Source of the DNA: JAGCJX01 sp045638645
GTDB lineage: Bacteria > Bacteroidota > Bacteroidia > Bacteroidales > UBA932
Direction: 5' to 3'
NCBI GenBank assembly: GCA_045638645.1
Contig: JAZUBU010000007.1
Location: forward strand, 57,024 to 121,023
Length of the DNA stretch: 64,000 nucleotides
Of this stretch, positions 9,659 through 19,393 are shown piece by piece (positions within the stretch are counted from its first letter, which is position 1; every line of letters begins with the position of its first letter). Both the position numbers and the translations under genes were made by a program. The notes under the pieces were generated by a model that saw only the letters and a list, made by a program, of their open reading frames with translations, searched no databases and had not been told where the DNA came from.

Positions 9659-9660
9659 CA

Positions 9661-11259
9661 TCACGGCTTTCTTGTCAACACAATGTCAGAGCCTCCGCAG
9701 AAGTACGTCATCCAACCGAAGCCCTCAAAATTATAGGCCAGGCTCGGGTACACATCGGTCAAATCCTCCGGCGAGGCAATCGTCAGGGTATTGCCGTCCT
9801 CAGACAAAGTCACCACCAAATCCCGGTCGGTATGAATGGTCATGCCGTCCGCCGAAGCATTCACAAAGTAGCAATCCCCGAAAAACATCCATCCGATTAC
9901 CGAATGGTGTGCCTGCCCATCCACGGTCATGACATCGCCTTCGGAAATATTGATCAACCACTTCGGACCAAATTTTAACTCAGGATCCGCCACACCTTCC
10001 GCCTCCAGGTCTTCTATCCCGTAGTAAAGCATGCTGTTCCATCCGTCCACCAAAGCGACCAATTGGTTCATCGAACGGTAATCATAGGCATAACCAGGAA
10101 CCTCCTGTACAATGTTTACGGTAAATTCTGATTCGTAAGGTCCGCTGTACAAGTCATTGATGGTCTGCACGGCTGTCCATTCACCCAACAACGAGGTAAA
10201 CAATTCCGAATCCACCAAGTCCTTGTTTTCTTCGGCTGGAGTGGTTTGTTCCAATTCCTCCAGGAAACGGTTACCTTGGTTGTCAATGGCCATCACCAGT
10301 GCCGTATAGGAGGTCTCAGGGCGTAAACCCTGCTGGGCCACAACTTGATGCCCTTCCATCTTCACACCATAATTCATTGCACCATAGGATAAAATCGCTT
10401 CTTCATCCTCCATGCCGGCCAAAATCTCATTCACGAGCTCGGTGGTATCAAAAATCAGGTAATATTCAGAAACTCCCGCAGAAGGAGCACAAGTCAAAGT
10501 CATGGCATACGGCTCAACGGGATCGAACGTAAGGTCCACGGACTCAGACGAGGTCTTCGCGGCAGGTGTGCGGAAATAAACCACCGTAGCCTCCTGCGAC
10601 ATGCCTTCCTCCACGTCCCAATAAAATGCGTACACACAGAAATCGGTATCTCCCTTGAATCCCGCTCCACTGTACACATCCAGCTGGTCTCCGGTAGAAA
10701 CCATCATTTCCACCACTTCCGCATAACTCATATCCATCATCTCAGCAAAAGTATGCATGGAAGCCTCGATTTCCTGCTGGATGGCCTCAAGGTTCGTCTC
10801 ATTCCAACGGGCCGTTGAAATCAAATCGTAATAATAGGTACGGTCCTTAAATTCCGGAAGCACATCAAACTCCACCGAATAGGCCGTCGTACGTTGTTCA
10901 TCAATCACCAACGTAAAGCCAGGCACGTGCGCAAGCGTAGCGAATTCAACTTGAGCCCAATCTGACGAGAGATAAGCCTCTGACGCCGCATTGGCCATTA
11001 CCTCAAAGGTATAAACCTCATCCGGAGACAACCCGGACAAAGACACCTCATTGGCCGGAGTAACGATTTGCTCACCGTGATTCACGCGATAGGTATAACC
11101 CTCTGCATTGGCCACGGGTTCCCACCGCAAATATGCACTATCCTCTGTCACTTCCAACACAACTGGTGCAGGCACAGACAAGGCAATGGGTTCTTTGGTT
11201 TCTTCTTGGCAGGCAATCAGGGTTGCCAGGATTACAAGGGATAAAAAAATCTTTTTCAT
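9661..11259 (-). CDS. Fibronectin type III-domain surface lipoprotein
   Basis: A 532-residue lipoprotein with a clear signal (lipobox ATLIAC, Cys17). An FN3 domain follows at about residues 30-105, recognisable by YLRWEPVANAEGYTYRV and LSPDEVYTFEV. The middle resembles a second FN3-like region, and the last 150 residues have no family I recognise. Bacteroidales proteins of this build are usually outer-surface lipoproteins. I chose the ATG at 11259 because the signal peptide starts there and a TATCTTTG box lies at 11279-11286. It is divergent from the TPR/HTH regulator, which may control it. Confidence 0.8.
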   Translation of the reverse strand: MKKIFLSLVILATLIACQEETKEPIALSVPAPVVLEVTEDSAYLRWEPVANAEGYTYRVNHGEQIVTPANEVSLSGLSPDEVYTFEVMANAASEAYLSSDWAQVEFATLAHVPGFTLVIDEQRTTAYSVEFDVLPEFKDRTYYYDLISTARWNETNLEAIQQEIEASMHTFAEMMDMSYAEVVEMMVSTGDQLDVYSGAGFKGDTDFCVYAFYWDVEEGMSQEATVVYFRTPAAKTSSESVDLTFDPVEPYAMTLTCAPSAGVSEYYLIFDTTELVNEILAGMEDEEAILSYGAMNYGVKMEGHQVVAQQGLRPETSYTALVMAIDNQGNRFLEELEQTTPAEENKDLVDSELFTSLLGEWTAVQTINDLYSGPYESEFTVNIVQEVPGYAYDYRSMNQLVALVDGWNSMLYYGIEDLEAEGVADPELKFGPKWLINISEGDVMTVDGQAHHSVIGWMFFGDCYFVNASADGMTIHTDRDLVVTLSEDGNTLTIASPEDLTDVYPSLAYNFEGFGWMTYFCGGSDIVLTRKP

Positions 11260-11278
11260 AAGACGGTTTGCTTTTTCA

Positions 11279-11286
11279 CAAAGATA
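11279..11286 (-). promoter_or_regulatory. -7 box of the FN3 lipoprotein gene
   Basis: Read on the minus strand this is TATCTTTG, a match to TAnnTTTG, 19 bases before the chosen start. Transcription would begin at about 11272, which rules out the longer frame starting at 11310. Confidence 0.55.
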
Positions 11287-11352
11287 CCGAACCCTGAAAC
11301 TTTCCAGCACATTTTTTAATTACATTATTACTACATTTCAAAAATTTCATAG

Positions 11353-11360
11353 TACATTTG
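11353..11360 (+). promoter_or_regulatory. -7 box of the TPR/HTH regulator gene
   Basis: TACATTTG matches TAnnTTTG and lies 33 bases before the ATG of the regulator. With the opposing box at 11279-11286 it forms a compact divergent promoter region. Confidence 0.55.
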
Positions 11361-11393
11361 TCATACAATTACGTTTAACTTGCTTATTTTCCG

Positions 11394-13133
11394 ATGTTTG
11401 ATAAAAAGTTCCTGTTTTACTGCCTGTTGTTGGCGTTTCTCGGACTAATGCCTGGAAACAGCACACCTCTGACCGAAAAACAGATCCAAGAAAATCCCCT
11501 CTTCGAGCGGCTATCCTCCCTACGCCAACGCAACGACTACTACCAGTTCCTGACACAAAAGGAAAAAAATCCGACGACAGCCTACCGGTACACCCAATCC
11601 CTACTGGCCGACGTGGACAGCACCCTGGTGGTCGCAGAATTGGGCGAGGTGTACGAATTTGTTGCCCATCGCAAAGAATTTGTCGAATTCCAATACAAGG
11701 ACGCCATCCGTTATCAGGAAAAAGCGCTATACATTTACGAATCCCTGAAAATGGAACAAAAGATCGGGCACTGCCTGATTGCCCTGGCGCGATTAAACAC
11801 CCATTTGGGAAACTATCACACCGCCTTCAACCATGTTCACAACGGAATGGAAATCGCCGAAAATTTCAAGGAAAAACCCCAGATTCGCGAATGTTACCTG
11901 CTGATGGAAAAGATCCACTACTTTTACTACAAAGACATCCATCAAGCCCAAGCCTACAACAAGCTCCTGACCGGAGAGGTCAACAACCGCGAAGAAGCCT
12001 CCCAAAAAGCCCGAGCCCTGAACAGCCAACTCTCCTACCCCATGGACCGCGTAAGGATGGACTCCGTCCTGACTGCGTGCGAAGCGCTGTGCACCCAATA
12101 CAACATTCCCTCCATCCCGCTGAATGCCTACCTGAACGGGTGCCTTAATTGCATCACAATGGGTGATCTGGAAACGTCAAAAAACTACCTGATGCGGGCA
12201 AGACCTTGGATATCCTCCTTCAAGGATTCAGGCTTCTATTACGCCACATCAGGGTATTACCACAGCTACTCCGGAGACACCCTCCAGGCAATCCAAAACC
12301 TCAAGCAATCCATTAGAATCCTCAACCGGGGCGACTTTGAACCCGACAACATGTACGCCTACTTCTGGCTGCAACGCTTGTACCAGGGCATCGGAGCTAC
12401 CAAAGAGGCCTACAACGCCCTACTCAAATACAACGAGATTTACACGAGTTTGAACAACAACGAGATTGTCCTGAACCTCTCCAAATCCCTCAACCAACTG
12501 GAACGCAAACAAACCGACCAGGAAATTCTGGCAGCCAAACGCTACAACCGGCTTCTTCTGGTCGGAGTTTTACTCCTGCTACTCATCGGAGCACTTGTCC
12601 TCTACCTGATACTGCGCAACCAACGCCTCAAAAACGAACACTACCGGCTGGAACAGGAAAATATTGAAATCGACATCCGGCGCAAAGAGGAAATCATCAT
12701 GATGAAACAATTGGAACAACACCAACACCAGCTATTCATTGATGAACTGATCCGGAAGCTGGCAGAAACCAACCGGAAAGCACTCTCCGCAGAAGTTAAA
12801 AAAGAGTTGTTCCAAATCATCCGCCAACTGAATGACATGGCTGGGAACAACGACTGGAACGAGGTCGAAAAAACGATGAACGTTCACCGGCTCACCTTTT
12901 TTGAAAACTTGATCAAGGCCTACCCGAACCTGACTCCCAATGAACGCCGCCTCTGCACGCTGATGCACATGAACATGTCCACCAAAGAAATTTCCAGCAT
13001 CACGCACCAAAGCATCAACAGCATCAACACCGCCCGTACTCGCCTGCGGAAGAAATTCAACCTCAGCGGCGATGACACCTCCCTGGTAGCCTTTCTGGAT
13101 CAGTTTGACACAAAAAAAGAGGCCAACTCATAG
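11394..13133 (+). CDS. Membrane-anchored TPR protein with C-terminal HTH domain
   Basis: A 579-residue regulator in a layout common in Bacteroidales. It has a signal peptide (about 1-22), a periplasmic helical TPR-like region (about 50-375), one transmembrane helix (about 385-405), a charged coiled coil (about 405-460) and a LuxR-like helix-turn-helix (about 510-565; LTPNERRLCTLM, then STKEISSITHQSINSINTA). It probably senses an envelope signal and binds DNA while still in the membrane. Divergent neighbours of such regulators are often targets, here the FN3 lipoprotein. Its last bases overlap a terminator for the converging ppiD gene. Confidence 0.8.
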   Translation: MFDKKFLFYCLLLAFLGLMPGNSTPLTEKQIQENPLFERLSSLRQRNDYYQFLTQKEKNPTTAYRYTQSLLADVDSTLVVAELGEVYEFVAHRKEFVEFQYKDAIRYQEKALYIYESLKMEQKIGHCLIALARLNTHLGNYHTAFNHVHNGMEIAENFKEKPQIRECYLLMEKIHYFYYKDIHQAQAYNKLLTGEVNNREEASQKARALNSQLSYPMDRVRMDSVLTACEALCTQYNIPSIPLNAYLNGCLNCITMGDLETSKNYLMRARPWISSFKDSGFYYATSGYYHSYSGDTLQAIQNLKQSIRILNRGDFEPDNMYAYFWLQRLYQGIGATKEAYNALLKYNEIYTSLNNNEIVLNLSKSLNQLERKQTDQEILAAKRYNRLLLVGVLLLLLIGALVLYLILRNQRLKNEHYRLEQENIEIDIRRKEEIIMMKQLEQHQHQLFIDELIRKLAETNRKALSAEVKKELFQIIRQLNDMAGNNDWNEVEKTMNVHRLTFFENLIKAYPNLTPNERRLCTLMHMNMSTKEISSITHQSINSINTARTRLRKKFNLSGDDTSLVAFLDQFDTKKEANS

Positions 13134-13143
13134 AGTCAGCCTC
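13112..13143 (-). terminator. Rho-independent terminator of ppiD
   Basis: On the minus strand an 11-bp stem (arms 13133-13143 and 13119-13129, two G-T pairs) with a 3-base loop is followed by seven T. It lies 25 bases beyond the ppiD stop, inside the tail of the converging regulator gene. Confidence 0.75.
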
Positions 13144-13167
13144 CCTCGTATTGGGTTTGCTCAGCGA

Positions 13168-15258
13168 CTAGAAGAAGCGAGCGCGGTTGTCTTTCACTTC
13201 ACCCATTTCTGCAAATACAGAAGGAAGGATGTTGATTTGGTAGTTAGCCTTTTGAGATTGGCGAATAGCTGCATCGTCTTCGTTGTAGAAGGAACCCACT
13301 TCGCGTCCTTTGATGTTCAACACATACACACCGATACGACCGGCAACCGGAGCAGTGAGCGTTTGTTCTTTCGCACCAGCAATGGCACCTACCAAGGCCG
13401 GATCCACAGCTTGTGATCCTTGTGCTGCAAAGGCAACACCGTCACGAGTCGATACTTTTGCATTCAAAGCTTCAGCAACCGCTTCCAAAGTGGTCAAACC
13501 TGCAATTTTGTCTGCTACTTCTGCCTTTACTTTTTCAGCACGTTTTTCTTGAGTCAACAAGTATTTGATGGATTCGCTGACTTGTGAGAGGGGAGCGTAA
13601 CCTTCTTCGTGAACACCGGTCAAAGCAACCACAAAGAAGTATTGGTTGTCCACAGTGATAATCGGGGAAACTTCTCCCAATTCTGCTTCGTAAATCCAAC
13701 GGCTTACTTCGCGGGTATTTTGGTAACGTGAGATGGATTTTGCTCCTTCTTTCACACCACGAGCCGGTACAACCGGAAGAGATCCTTCAGAAACGGCTTC
13801 GTTGAATTTTTCGAGTTGTCCGTCACTCTTCACTACCAAATCATTGGCTTGTGCATAATAGTGTTGGAAAGTCTTTTCGCTGGCAACCACTTCTTTTGTC
13901 AAGAGTGCCAATTGTACTTTCTCGATCTTGCGAGTTTGTTCAGTCACTTTTACCAAGTGGATACCGTAGTTTGAATTCACCTTGAAGTATTGGTTGGTCT
14001 TCGCAGTCAAAACACCTTCAAAGCCCGGGATCATCATGGATTGAGTCATCCAACCCAAGTCACCTGCTTCTTTCACATTCGGGTTTTTGTCAGCAGAGTA
14101 TTCAGCTGCCATAGCCACGAAATCAGCACCTTTCTTCAATTCGTTCAACAAACTGTCAGCCTTCTCCGTTTCGGTCATGGGCAACAGAATGTGTTTTACG
14201 AAAGCAGAGTCCGCCATTTGTTTGCGGTCGCTAACACGAGCTGCAATGAACATTTGGTCCTTTTGGAAGGGTGCCAAGGTTTTGGGTTGGTTCTTACCAA
14301 AAGCAAAGGCTTCCAATTCCGGGTAGGTTTTTTCCAGTTCACCAGCTTTATAGTAGTACTCTTGGAGTTGGCGATCCGAGTTGTGTGCCAAATAACTTTT
14401 GAGGTTGGTGGCATCTGCAAAACCTTCGTAAGCCTTCTCAATGCTTCTGCGAGCATCATCCACATCTTCTGCAGAAGGTTGTACTTCAAAAACAACGTAC
14501 TCGATATCGCGGGAAGCTACTTGACGGTAGTTTTTCTTGTTTTCGTTGTAATAAGCCTTGATTTCAGCATCCGACACTTGGATGGTGCTGTCCGGTTGGA
14601 AACCGAAGGGAACCACAACAAATTCTGCATCGGAGGTGATGTTGTTTTCTTCCATGTTGCGGCGCAATTCAACCGGGTTCATCACACTACTCTTGGTCAT
14701 CAAGGAAGTATACTTGGTGAAATATTGTTGGCGAACGATATTGTTTTCAACAAAATTCCAGTAGGTTCTCAAGTTACCGGTTTGGTCCATCGGGATGGAT
14801 TGAACAAATTCCACCAAACGGCTGCGGTCAAATTTTCCTGTTGCATCACAGAAAGCAGGATCCTGTGCAATCACCGGTGAAATCTCTGTACCTTGGCACA
14901 AATCAAAACATTCTTCCTCTCCTACGCGTACACCTGCATCACGCATGGTCGGGATGATGAGGTACTCGCTTTCCAAATCTTGCCAAGCACTGTTGTAAAT
15001 GGATTCCAAAGCTTGTTCAGACACAGCTTGTGAACCGCTGGTCATGTGATACAAGTTGGTATAATAGTCCACCTTGTTTTGGAATTCTTCGTATTTGACT
15101 GATTTTCCATTAATTTCACCCACATCGTACTTGCTTGAGAAGGTCCGCGACATCACATCAATAGTCGAGGGATCTACGATGAAGGACAACAACGCCAAAG
15201 CGATCAGCACGGTAATAAGTACGCCTAATTTTGTGCGTATTTTGTCTAAAACTGCCAT
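13168..15258 (-). CDS. ppiD: Periplasmic peptidyl-prolyl isomerase/chaperone, PpiD (SurA-like)
   Basis: A 696-residue membrane-anchored folding factor. A single N-terminal helix (about 12-28, LITVLIALALLSFIV) is followed by a SurA_N-type chaperone region (about 35-240). A parvulin domain lies at about 340-440, with VKHILLPMTETEKADSLL and GDLGWM typical of PPIC rotamases. A second, degenerate parvulin-like part follows (about 450-600). It helps outer-membrane proteins fold after Sec export. It is downstream of lptC on the same strand with a 56-base gap, so it belongs to the envelope-biogenesis group. Codon choice (CGT, GGT, AAA) suggests strong expression. Confidence 0.9.
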   Translation of the reverse strand: MAVLDKIRTKLGVLITVLIALALLSFIVDPSTIDVMSRTFSSKYDVGEINGKSVKYEEFQNKVDYYTNLYHMTSGSQAVSEQALESIYNSAWQDLESEYLIIPTMRDAGVRVGEEECFDLCQGTEISPVIAQDPAFCDATGKFDRSRLVEFVQSIPMDQTGNLRTYWNFVENNIVRQQYFTKYTSLMTKSSVMNPVELRRNMEENNITSDAEFVVVPFGFQPDSTIQVSDAEIKAYYNENKKNYRQVASRDIEYVVFEVQPSAEDVDDARRSIEKAYEGFADATNLKSYLAHNSDRQLQEYYYKAGELEKTYPELEAFAFGKNQPKTLAPFQKDQMFIAARVSDRKQMADSAFVKHILLPMTETEKADSLLNELKKGADFVAMAAEYSADKNPNVKEAGDLGWMTQSMMIPGFEGVLTAKTNQYFKVNSNYGIHLVKVTEQTRKIEKVQLALLTKEVVASEKTFQHYYAQANDLVVKSDGQLEKFNEAVSEGSLPVVPARGVKEGAKSISRYQNTREVSRWIYEAELGEVSPIITVDNQYFFVVALTGVHEEGYAPLSQVSESIKYLLTQEKRAEKVKAEVADKIAGLTTLEAVAEALNAKVSTRDGVAFAAQGSQAVDPALVGAIAGAKEQTLTAPVAGRIGVYVLNIKGREVGSFYNEDDAAIRQSQKANYQINILPSVFAEMGEVKDNRARFF

Positions 15259-15314
15259 TTTTAATGATTATTATTGGTTAAATATTATCAAATCAAGACG
15301 CGAATATAGTAATT

Positions 15315-15965
15315 TTATCGGTACGTTTTGTAGTGAGGGCCAATAAAATTAACACTATCTACATATCCAGCCTCTGTGGAGTCCCTTCCCACATAGCCAT
15401 AGCTATCAAATGGATGCAATAACAGGGCATTTCGGGCCATTTCATCGGACTCCATTCCAAAGCCCTGCATCGCCCCATCGGGTGACTGAAGCAACACATA
15501 GCAGCTTCGAGGTGTGTAGATTTTCGCATTTTCCTTGTCCCAAAACAAGGTATCGGTATCAATGCGGGTTCCTTTCACAAAATTGCGGACGACCACATCC
15601 CCAAAAGCCTCCCAGGACTCCTCGGTCTTCACCAGCCGGTGACGGGCGCGTTTGGCAACAATCTCGGTTTCCAGAAAACCCTGTTCGTTGTAGCCATACA
15701 CCACAAAACCCTTCGGGAAAAGTTCATAGGCATCCTCCGGATCCTGGTTATAGATTTCCATCAAAGGAGATTCGATACGCATCTGGCGCTGACTGTTGCG
15801 GGATTGTACTGCACTCATCCCCTCGACCACCTGGTTCGGAGCTGAATCCGGAGAAGCAATCTGCGTCTCACCCAATTTGGGCTGACAAGAAACAGCAATG
15901 GTAGCCATTGTAAAAACAACGGCTACCACAGTACTGTTTGATAACTTTATCTTGCTAAAGTGCAT
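15315..15965 (-). CDS. lptC: LPS export ABC transporter periplasmic protein LptC
   Basis: A 216-residue protein with an N-terminal signal ending in VSCQP (possible lipobox, Cys27) and a beta-rich body. The segment MEIYNQDPEDAYELFPKGF and the following MQGFGMESDE fit the LptC/OstA-like fold, which passes LPS from the LptBFG extractor to LptA. In Bacteroidota, LptC is commonly a lipoprotein-like short protein. It starts 3 bases after the stop of the TPR protein, indicating co-transcription, and ppiD follows. No CorC-type gene lies between lptC and ppiD. Confidence 0.8.
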   Translation of the reverse strand: MHFSKIKLSNSTVVAVVFTMATIAVSCQPKLGETQIASPDSAPNQVVEGMSAVQSRNSQRQMRIESPLMEIYNQDPEDAYELFPKGFVVYGYNEQGFLETEIVAKRARHRLVKTEESWEAFGDVVVRNFVKGTRIDTDTLFWDKENAKIYTPRSCYVLLQSPDGAMQGFGMESDEMARNALLLHPFDSYGYVGRDSTEAGYVDSVNFIGPHYKTYR

Positions 15966-15968
15966 AGA

Positions 15969-17291
15969 TTATTTCTGGGTACGTACCTTGGTTGCTTCGC
16001 GCAAACCGTTGCAAGATACGGTATAGTTTGCACCGTCCATCAAGTCGAACATGAACGCATCCGTTTGTTTCGGATAATAGTTGCTGAAGTTCGCAATCAT
16101 ACGGTCTGCTTCTTCTGCCAAGGTTGCATCAGCACGTTTCGCCTTGGTCAGGTAGTCAACAGCCACCCAGTAAGGTGCACGTTTTTCAATGTCATTACCG
16201 TCGCATTTTTGAGCTCCCCAGATGGTACCGATCAACAAGTAGGCTTTACCAGCCACTGCTGCATCCATTTCGGCAGCTTTCTTAGCCGCTTCGATAGCTT
16301 GTGCGGGACGACCTGCTTTGGTGTAAAGGAAGGTAGCCATTTCCATAGCATAGTTTGCATCGGTTGCCACATCAGAGGTTTCACTGTCGATGGCTTTTTG
16401 CAAATAAGCGATTGCATTTTCGTTTTCACCACGGGTTGCATACAAACGGTACAACAAATAAGCAGATGCGTGTGAAGGATCCACTTGGTACAACGCTTCC
16501 ACAGTCTTGATGTACAAGTCTTCTTCCAAACAGTTTGCAGCAGTCAATTTGGAAACGATGTTGCTCAACACATCCTTGTCGGTGGCATTGCTTTCAAAAC
16601 GGGGGGTGAAGAGTTTTACCAAGTTTTCGCAAGTAGCCACACCGCTTTGCATGAAGAGGTTTTCCACATCACGGCGCAAGTTTGCCACTTCTTCTTCTTT
16701 TTTCACGGTTGAAATCAATTCAATGGATGCGGTTGCCTTGTCAAAAGCATCAAATACATCCTGATCCGTGAAAACACCTTGGTGGTAAAGATCGTTGGCA
16801 TAGCTCATGTAACGGACCACGATGGTCGGATTGGTTTTTGCACCGGCAATGTCCATGGTTTCAGACAAAACGGAGAACACTTTTTGTTCTTCTCCTTTAC
16901 CTGAATAGTTGAGCATATCCATCGCCATGTTTTGTTTGGCAGTCACTTTGTATTTCGGATAGTTGTCAATACGCATTTGGTGCAACATCATCAGAGAGTC
17001 CACCAATTCCTTGCGACGGATCGGGTTGTTGCGGAAAGCATTGATGTCCTTACGCAAGATCTTCATACCGTCCAACAACATGTTTTGACTGGCAGTCGGC
17101 GGACAGAATTGGATGGCTTTTCTCCATTGCGGAGCTGCATCAGCCATGTTGTTTTGTTTCATGTACTCCTGATAGTAGGAGAGGTAAGTAACACATTGTG
17201 CACTGTCTGCACCAAAACGTCCTTGAGCATTTGCAAAACCGGCGGCAAGCACCATACCGGCGAGGACCAAAACAATCTTTACTTGTTTCAT
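15969..17291 (-). CDS. Periplasmic TPR protein of unknown role
   Basis: A 440-residue exported protein with a signal peptide that ends at about AGFANA-QG. The rest is alpha-helical; the C-terminal half (about 280-400) contains TPR repeats, for example ASAYLLYRLYATRGENENAIAYL and the AGRPAQAIEAAKKAAE helix pair. I know no specific function. Its place between a barrel-like outer-membrane protein and lptC, with 3- to 35-base gaps, points to outer-membrane assembly or LPS export, probably as a protein-protein scaffold. Confidence 0.7.
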   Translation of the reverse strand: MKQVKIVLVLAGMVLAAGFANAQGRFGADSAQCVTYLSYYQEYMKQNNMADAAPQWRKAIQFCPPTASQNMLLDGMKILRKDINAFRNNPIRRKELVDSLMMLHQMRIDNYPKYKVTAKQNMAMDMLNYSGKGEEQKVFSVLSETMDIAGAKTNPTIVVRYMSYANDLYHQGVFTDQDVFDAFDKATASIELISTVKKEEEVANLRRDVENLFMQSGVATCENLVKLFTPRFESNATDKDVLSNIVSKLTAANCLEEDLYIKTVEALYQVDPSHASAYLLYRLYATRGENENAIAYLQKAIDSETSDVATDANYAMEMATFLYTKAGRPAQAIEAAKKAAEMDAAVAGKAYLLIGTIWGAQKCDGNDIEKRAPYWVAVDYLTKAKRADATLAEEADRMIANFSNYYPKQTDAFMFDLMDGANYTVSCNGLREATKVRTQK

Positions 17292-17326
17292 AAAATTTTG
17301 ACTAATAATTTCTATCTGTTTTGTTT

Positions 17327-18652
17327 TTATTCGTACCTGTATTTCTTGAACCAGATGTCGTGCAAGTTGATGTTAACAAAGAACTTACAGTAATATTCCT
17401 GAACCAGCTCGCCTACAGAAGCACCTCGTTTTCCCAGGTCCATACCCAGGGTCAGGGAATTGTACCAGCGGGAGATGGGCAACGAGGCTCCCAAGGTAAT
17501 CCCCATGGCATTGATTTGTTGGCCATCCAAACCCAAATAAGACTGGTCATAATAGAAACCACCCCGGTAGGTAATCCGTTTGGTGTAATAACGTATGTCG
17601 TACCGGTTCGGCGTCCATTGGAAACCCGCACGGAAGGATTGTGCCCGCATCGGGGTGAAACGGTCACCTGCCACCGGGATGTCAACCCGGCTCCAGTCCT
17701 GGTATTGATAATCCACTCCGATAGTCCAACTATCCCGGCAAACAAAAGAAGCCCCCACAGCAAATTCATGCGGAATGGTCAAGCCGGTCTGCATCTGTTT
17801 GAAAGAGATGGTGTCCGCTGCCACATTGGTAGAGATGGAGGTGTGACTGGATGAGAAAACATAACGTGCCAATTCCCCATTCAAGTCGGTTCCCATCCGG
17901 TAGGTCGCTCCCACAACAATGCGGGATTGTTTGCGCTTGCCCAATTTCTCTTCGTACTGAATCCCGAATTTACCCGAAATGGAATGAATCGAATAGTCCC
18001 AACCCGTAAACAGATTGCGATAGGAAGCATAACTGTTGAACAGAATATTACTGTGGCGGTTCAGGGAGCCAAAATAATAAATCATCTGTCCTCCTACCGA
18101 GATCCGGTCAAAGAAAGTGGCAGCTGCACCCACAAACAATTGGGATACAGAACCCGTTCCATAACGCTGGTAACGCACATCGCCAATTTCAGACTCCACC
18201 TCATCATCCAAGTCAGCCGATTCAAATTTATAGCCGATGTTGCTGTAAGGCGCAACGCCGACTACCAAGGCCGACTGGTTGTACAAAGGAGCCGTAAAAA
18301 CAAAATTCTGCATGCTGAACGCATTGTAGGCTGACTGTGCCTGATGGTCTTTGGCGTAATGATTGCTTTGGGTAATGCCAAAATCCAGCATAAAAGCTAA
18401 CGTATCACGAGCTGTAATCGCGGCAGGGTTGACGTAGTTGATAAAACGGTTGTCCCGGATACCCACGCCAATGCCACCCATTGAGCGGTTGTAACCCGTT
18501 CCTTGAACAGCCAAATCTCCCAATCCATACAAGGAATAGGGAGTATAAGTACCCAATGCATCGGTTGTCTGAGCCTGAACCGTTTGAAAACCCATCAGAC
18601 CTGCCAAAACACACAGGCATACCGAAAGAATAAAATTCTTGTTAAATCGCAT
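17327..18652 (-). CDS. Outer-membrane beta-barrel protein, FadL/OmpP1-like
   Basis: A 441-residue protein with a signal peptide (about 1-27, ending VQAQ). The body starts with the pattern GTYTPYSLYGLGDLAVQGTG ... SMGGIGVGIRDNRFINYVNPAAI, which resembles the plug region of FadL/OmpP1-type porins. Alternating hydrophobic strands follow to the C terminus. It may form a channel for hydrophobic compounds, or be a structural barrel. I used the ATG at 18652 because the signal peptide starts there; the frame also has a GTG 15 bases upstream. The start overlaps the end of coaX by 11 bases, so translation is probably coupled. Confidence 0.75.
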   Translation of the reverse strand: MRFNKNFILSVCLCVLAGLMGFQTVQAQTTDALGTYTPYSLYGLGDLAVQGTGYNRSMGGIGVGIRDNRFINYVNPAAITARDTLAFMLDFGITQSNHYAKDHQAQSAYNAFSMQNFVFTAPLYNQSALVVGVAPYSNIGYKFESADLDDEVESEIGDVRYQRYGTGSVSQLFVGAAATFFDRISVGGQMIYYFGSLNRHSNILFNSYASYRNLFTGWDYSIHSISGKFGIQYEEKLGKRKQSRIVVGATYRMGTDLNGELARYVFSSSHTSISTNVAADTISFKQMQTGLTIPHEFAVGASFVCRDSWTIGVDYQYQDWSRVDIPVAGDRFTPMRAQSFRAGFQWTPNRYDIRYYTKRITYRGGFYYDQSYLGLDGQQINAMGITLGASLPISRWYNSLTLGMDLGKRGASVGELVQEYYCKFFVNINLHDIWFKKYRYE

Positions 18653-19361
18653 TTCTCTCTGCAACACGAGCTAAGCCCGTCAATACTAAATTATAAACTG
18701 CAAATATGGGAGTTTTCATTTTTTCAGCAAAATAAAATGCATCGCCCCCCGTAAAAATTGGAACATGGTCCGGAAATCTCCTTATATATCCTTCTACTTC
18801 AAAGATTATGCCTGAAGCCACCCCTTGTTGAATGGCTTCTTGCGTTGATGTACCCAAAAAACCGGTTTCTTCGGGAGAGGACAGCAAAGGAAGTTTGCCG
18901 GTAAACTCATGCAATGCTCTGAAACGACTGGACAAACCCAGAGAAATATTTCCTCCACAAAAGATCCCGTCGTGGGTGAGCCGGTCGATGGTAATGGCGG
19001 TCCCAAAATCAAAGATCAACAGATCACGGTCCGGAAACAAGCTTTGGGCTCCAACCGCTGCGGCCAACCGGTCTGCTCCCAAGGTGTGGGGAGTTTGGTA
19101 TGCATTTTTCAGCATTGTCTGGGTTTGTGCATCAAAACGGATGTAATGCTGCACCTGGCTGGTCAAAAACTCTTCCCACGCCGCAGGGATTTCCCGGACC
19201 GAAGAAAGAACAAGGGTACCCACCTCATGGGTCGACAACAACCGACCAACCAATGCCTGCTCCTCTGCTTTGGAACAGCGGAAAACTTCTCCTATCTGAC
19301 CTTGCTCTGAAAAAGCAATTTTGGCCGAAGTATTTCCCAAATCCACCAATAAATTTTTCAC
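18642..19361 (-). CDS. coaX: Type III pantothenate kinase
   Basis: A 239-residue enzyme for the first step of CoA synthesis, phosphorylation of pantothenate. ASKHA-fold motifs are visible: LLVDLGNTSAKIAF at the N terminus (phosphate 1), GADRLAAAVGA (about 94-104) and DFGTAITID (about 119-127). The start codon is GTG; there is no in-frame ATG upstream before a stop, and the first residues match the family's start. It leads a leftward run of envelope genes. A TAGTTTTG box lies 24 bases upstream. Confidence 0.95.
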   Translation of the reverse strand: MKNLLVDLGNTSAKIAFSEQGQIGEVFRCSKAEEQALVGRLLSTHEVGTLVLSSVREIPAAWEEFLTSQVQHYIRFDAQTQTMLKNAYQTPHTLGADRLAAAVGAQSLFPDRDLLIFDFGTAITIDRLTHDGIFCGGNISLGLSSRFRALHEFTGKLPLLSSPEETGFLGTSTQEAIQQGVASGIIFEVEGYIRRFPDHVPIFTGGDAFYFAEKMKTPIFAVYNLVLTGLARVAERNAI

Positions 19362-19384
19362 AGTACCTTTTATTATTTGCGATA

Positions 19385-19392
19385 CAAAACTA
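19385..19392 (-). promoter_or_regulatory. -7 box before coaX
   Basis: Read on the minus strand, TAGTTTTG matches TAnnTTTG. It lies between the mfd stop and the coaX GTG, so the coaX group can be transcribed separately from mfd. Confidence 0.5.
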
Positions 19393-19393
19393 A

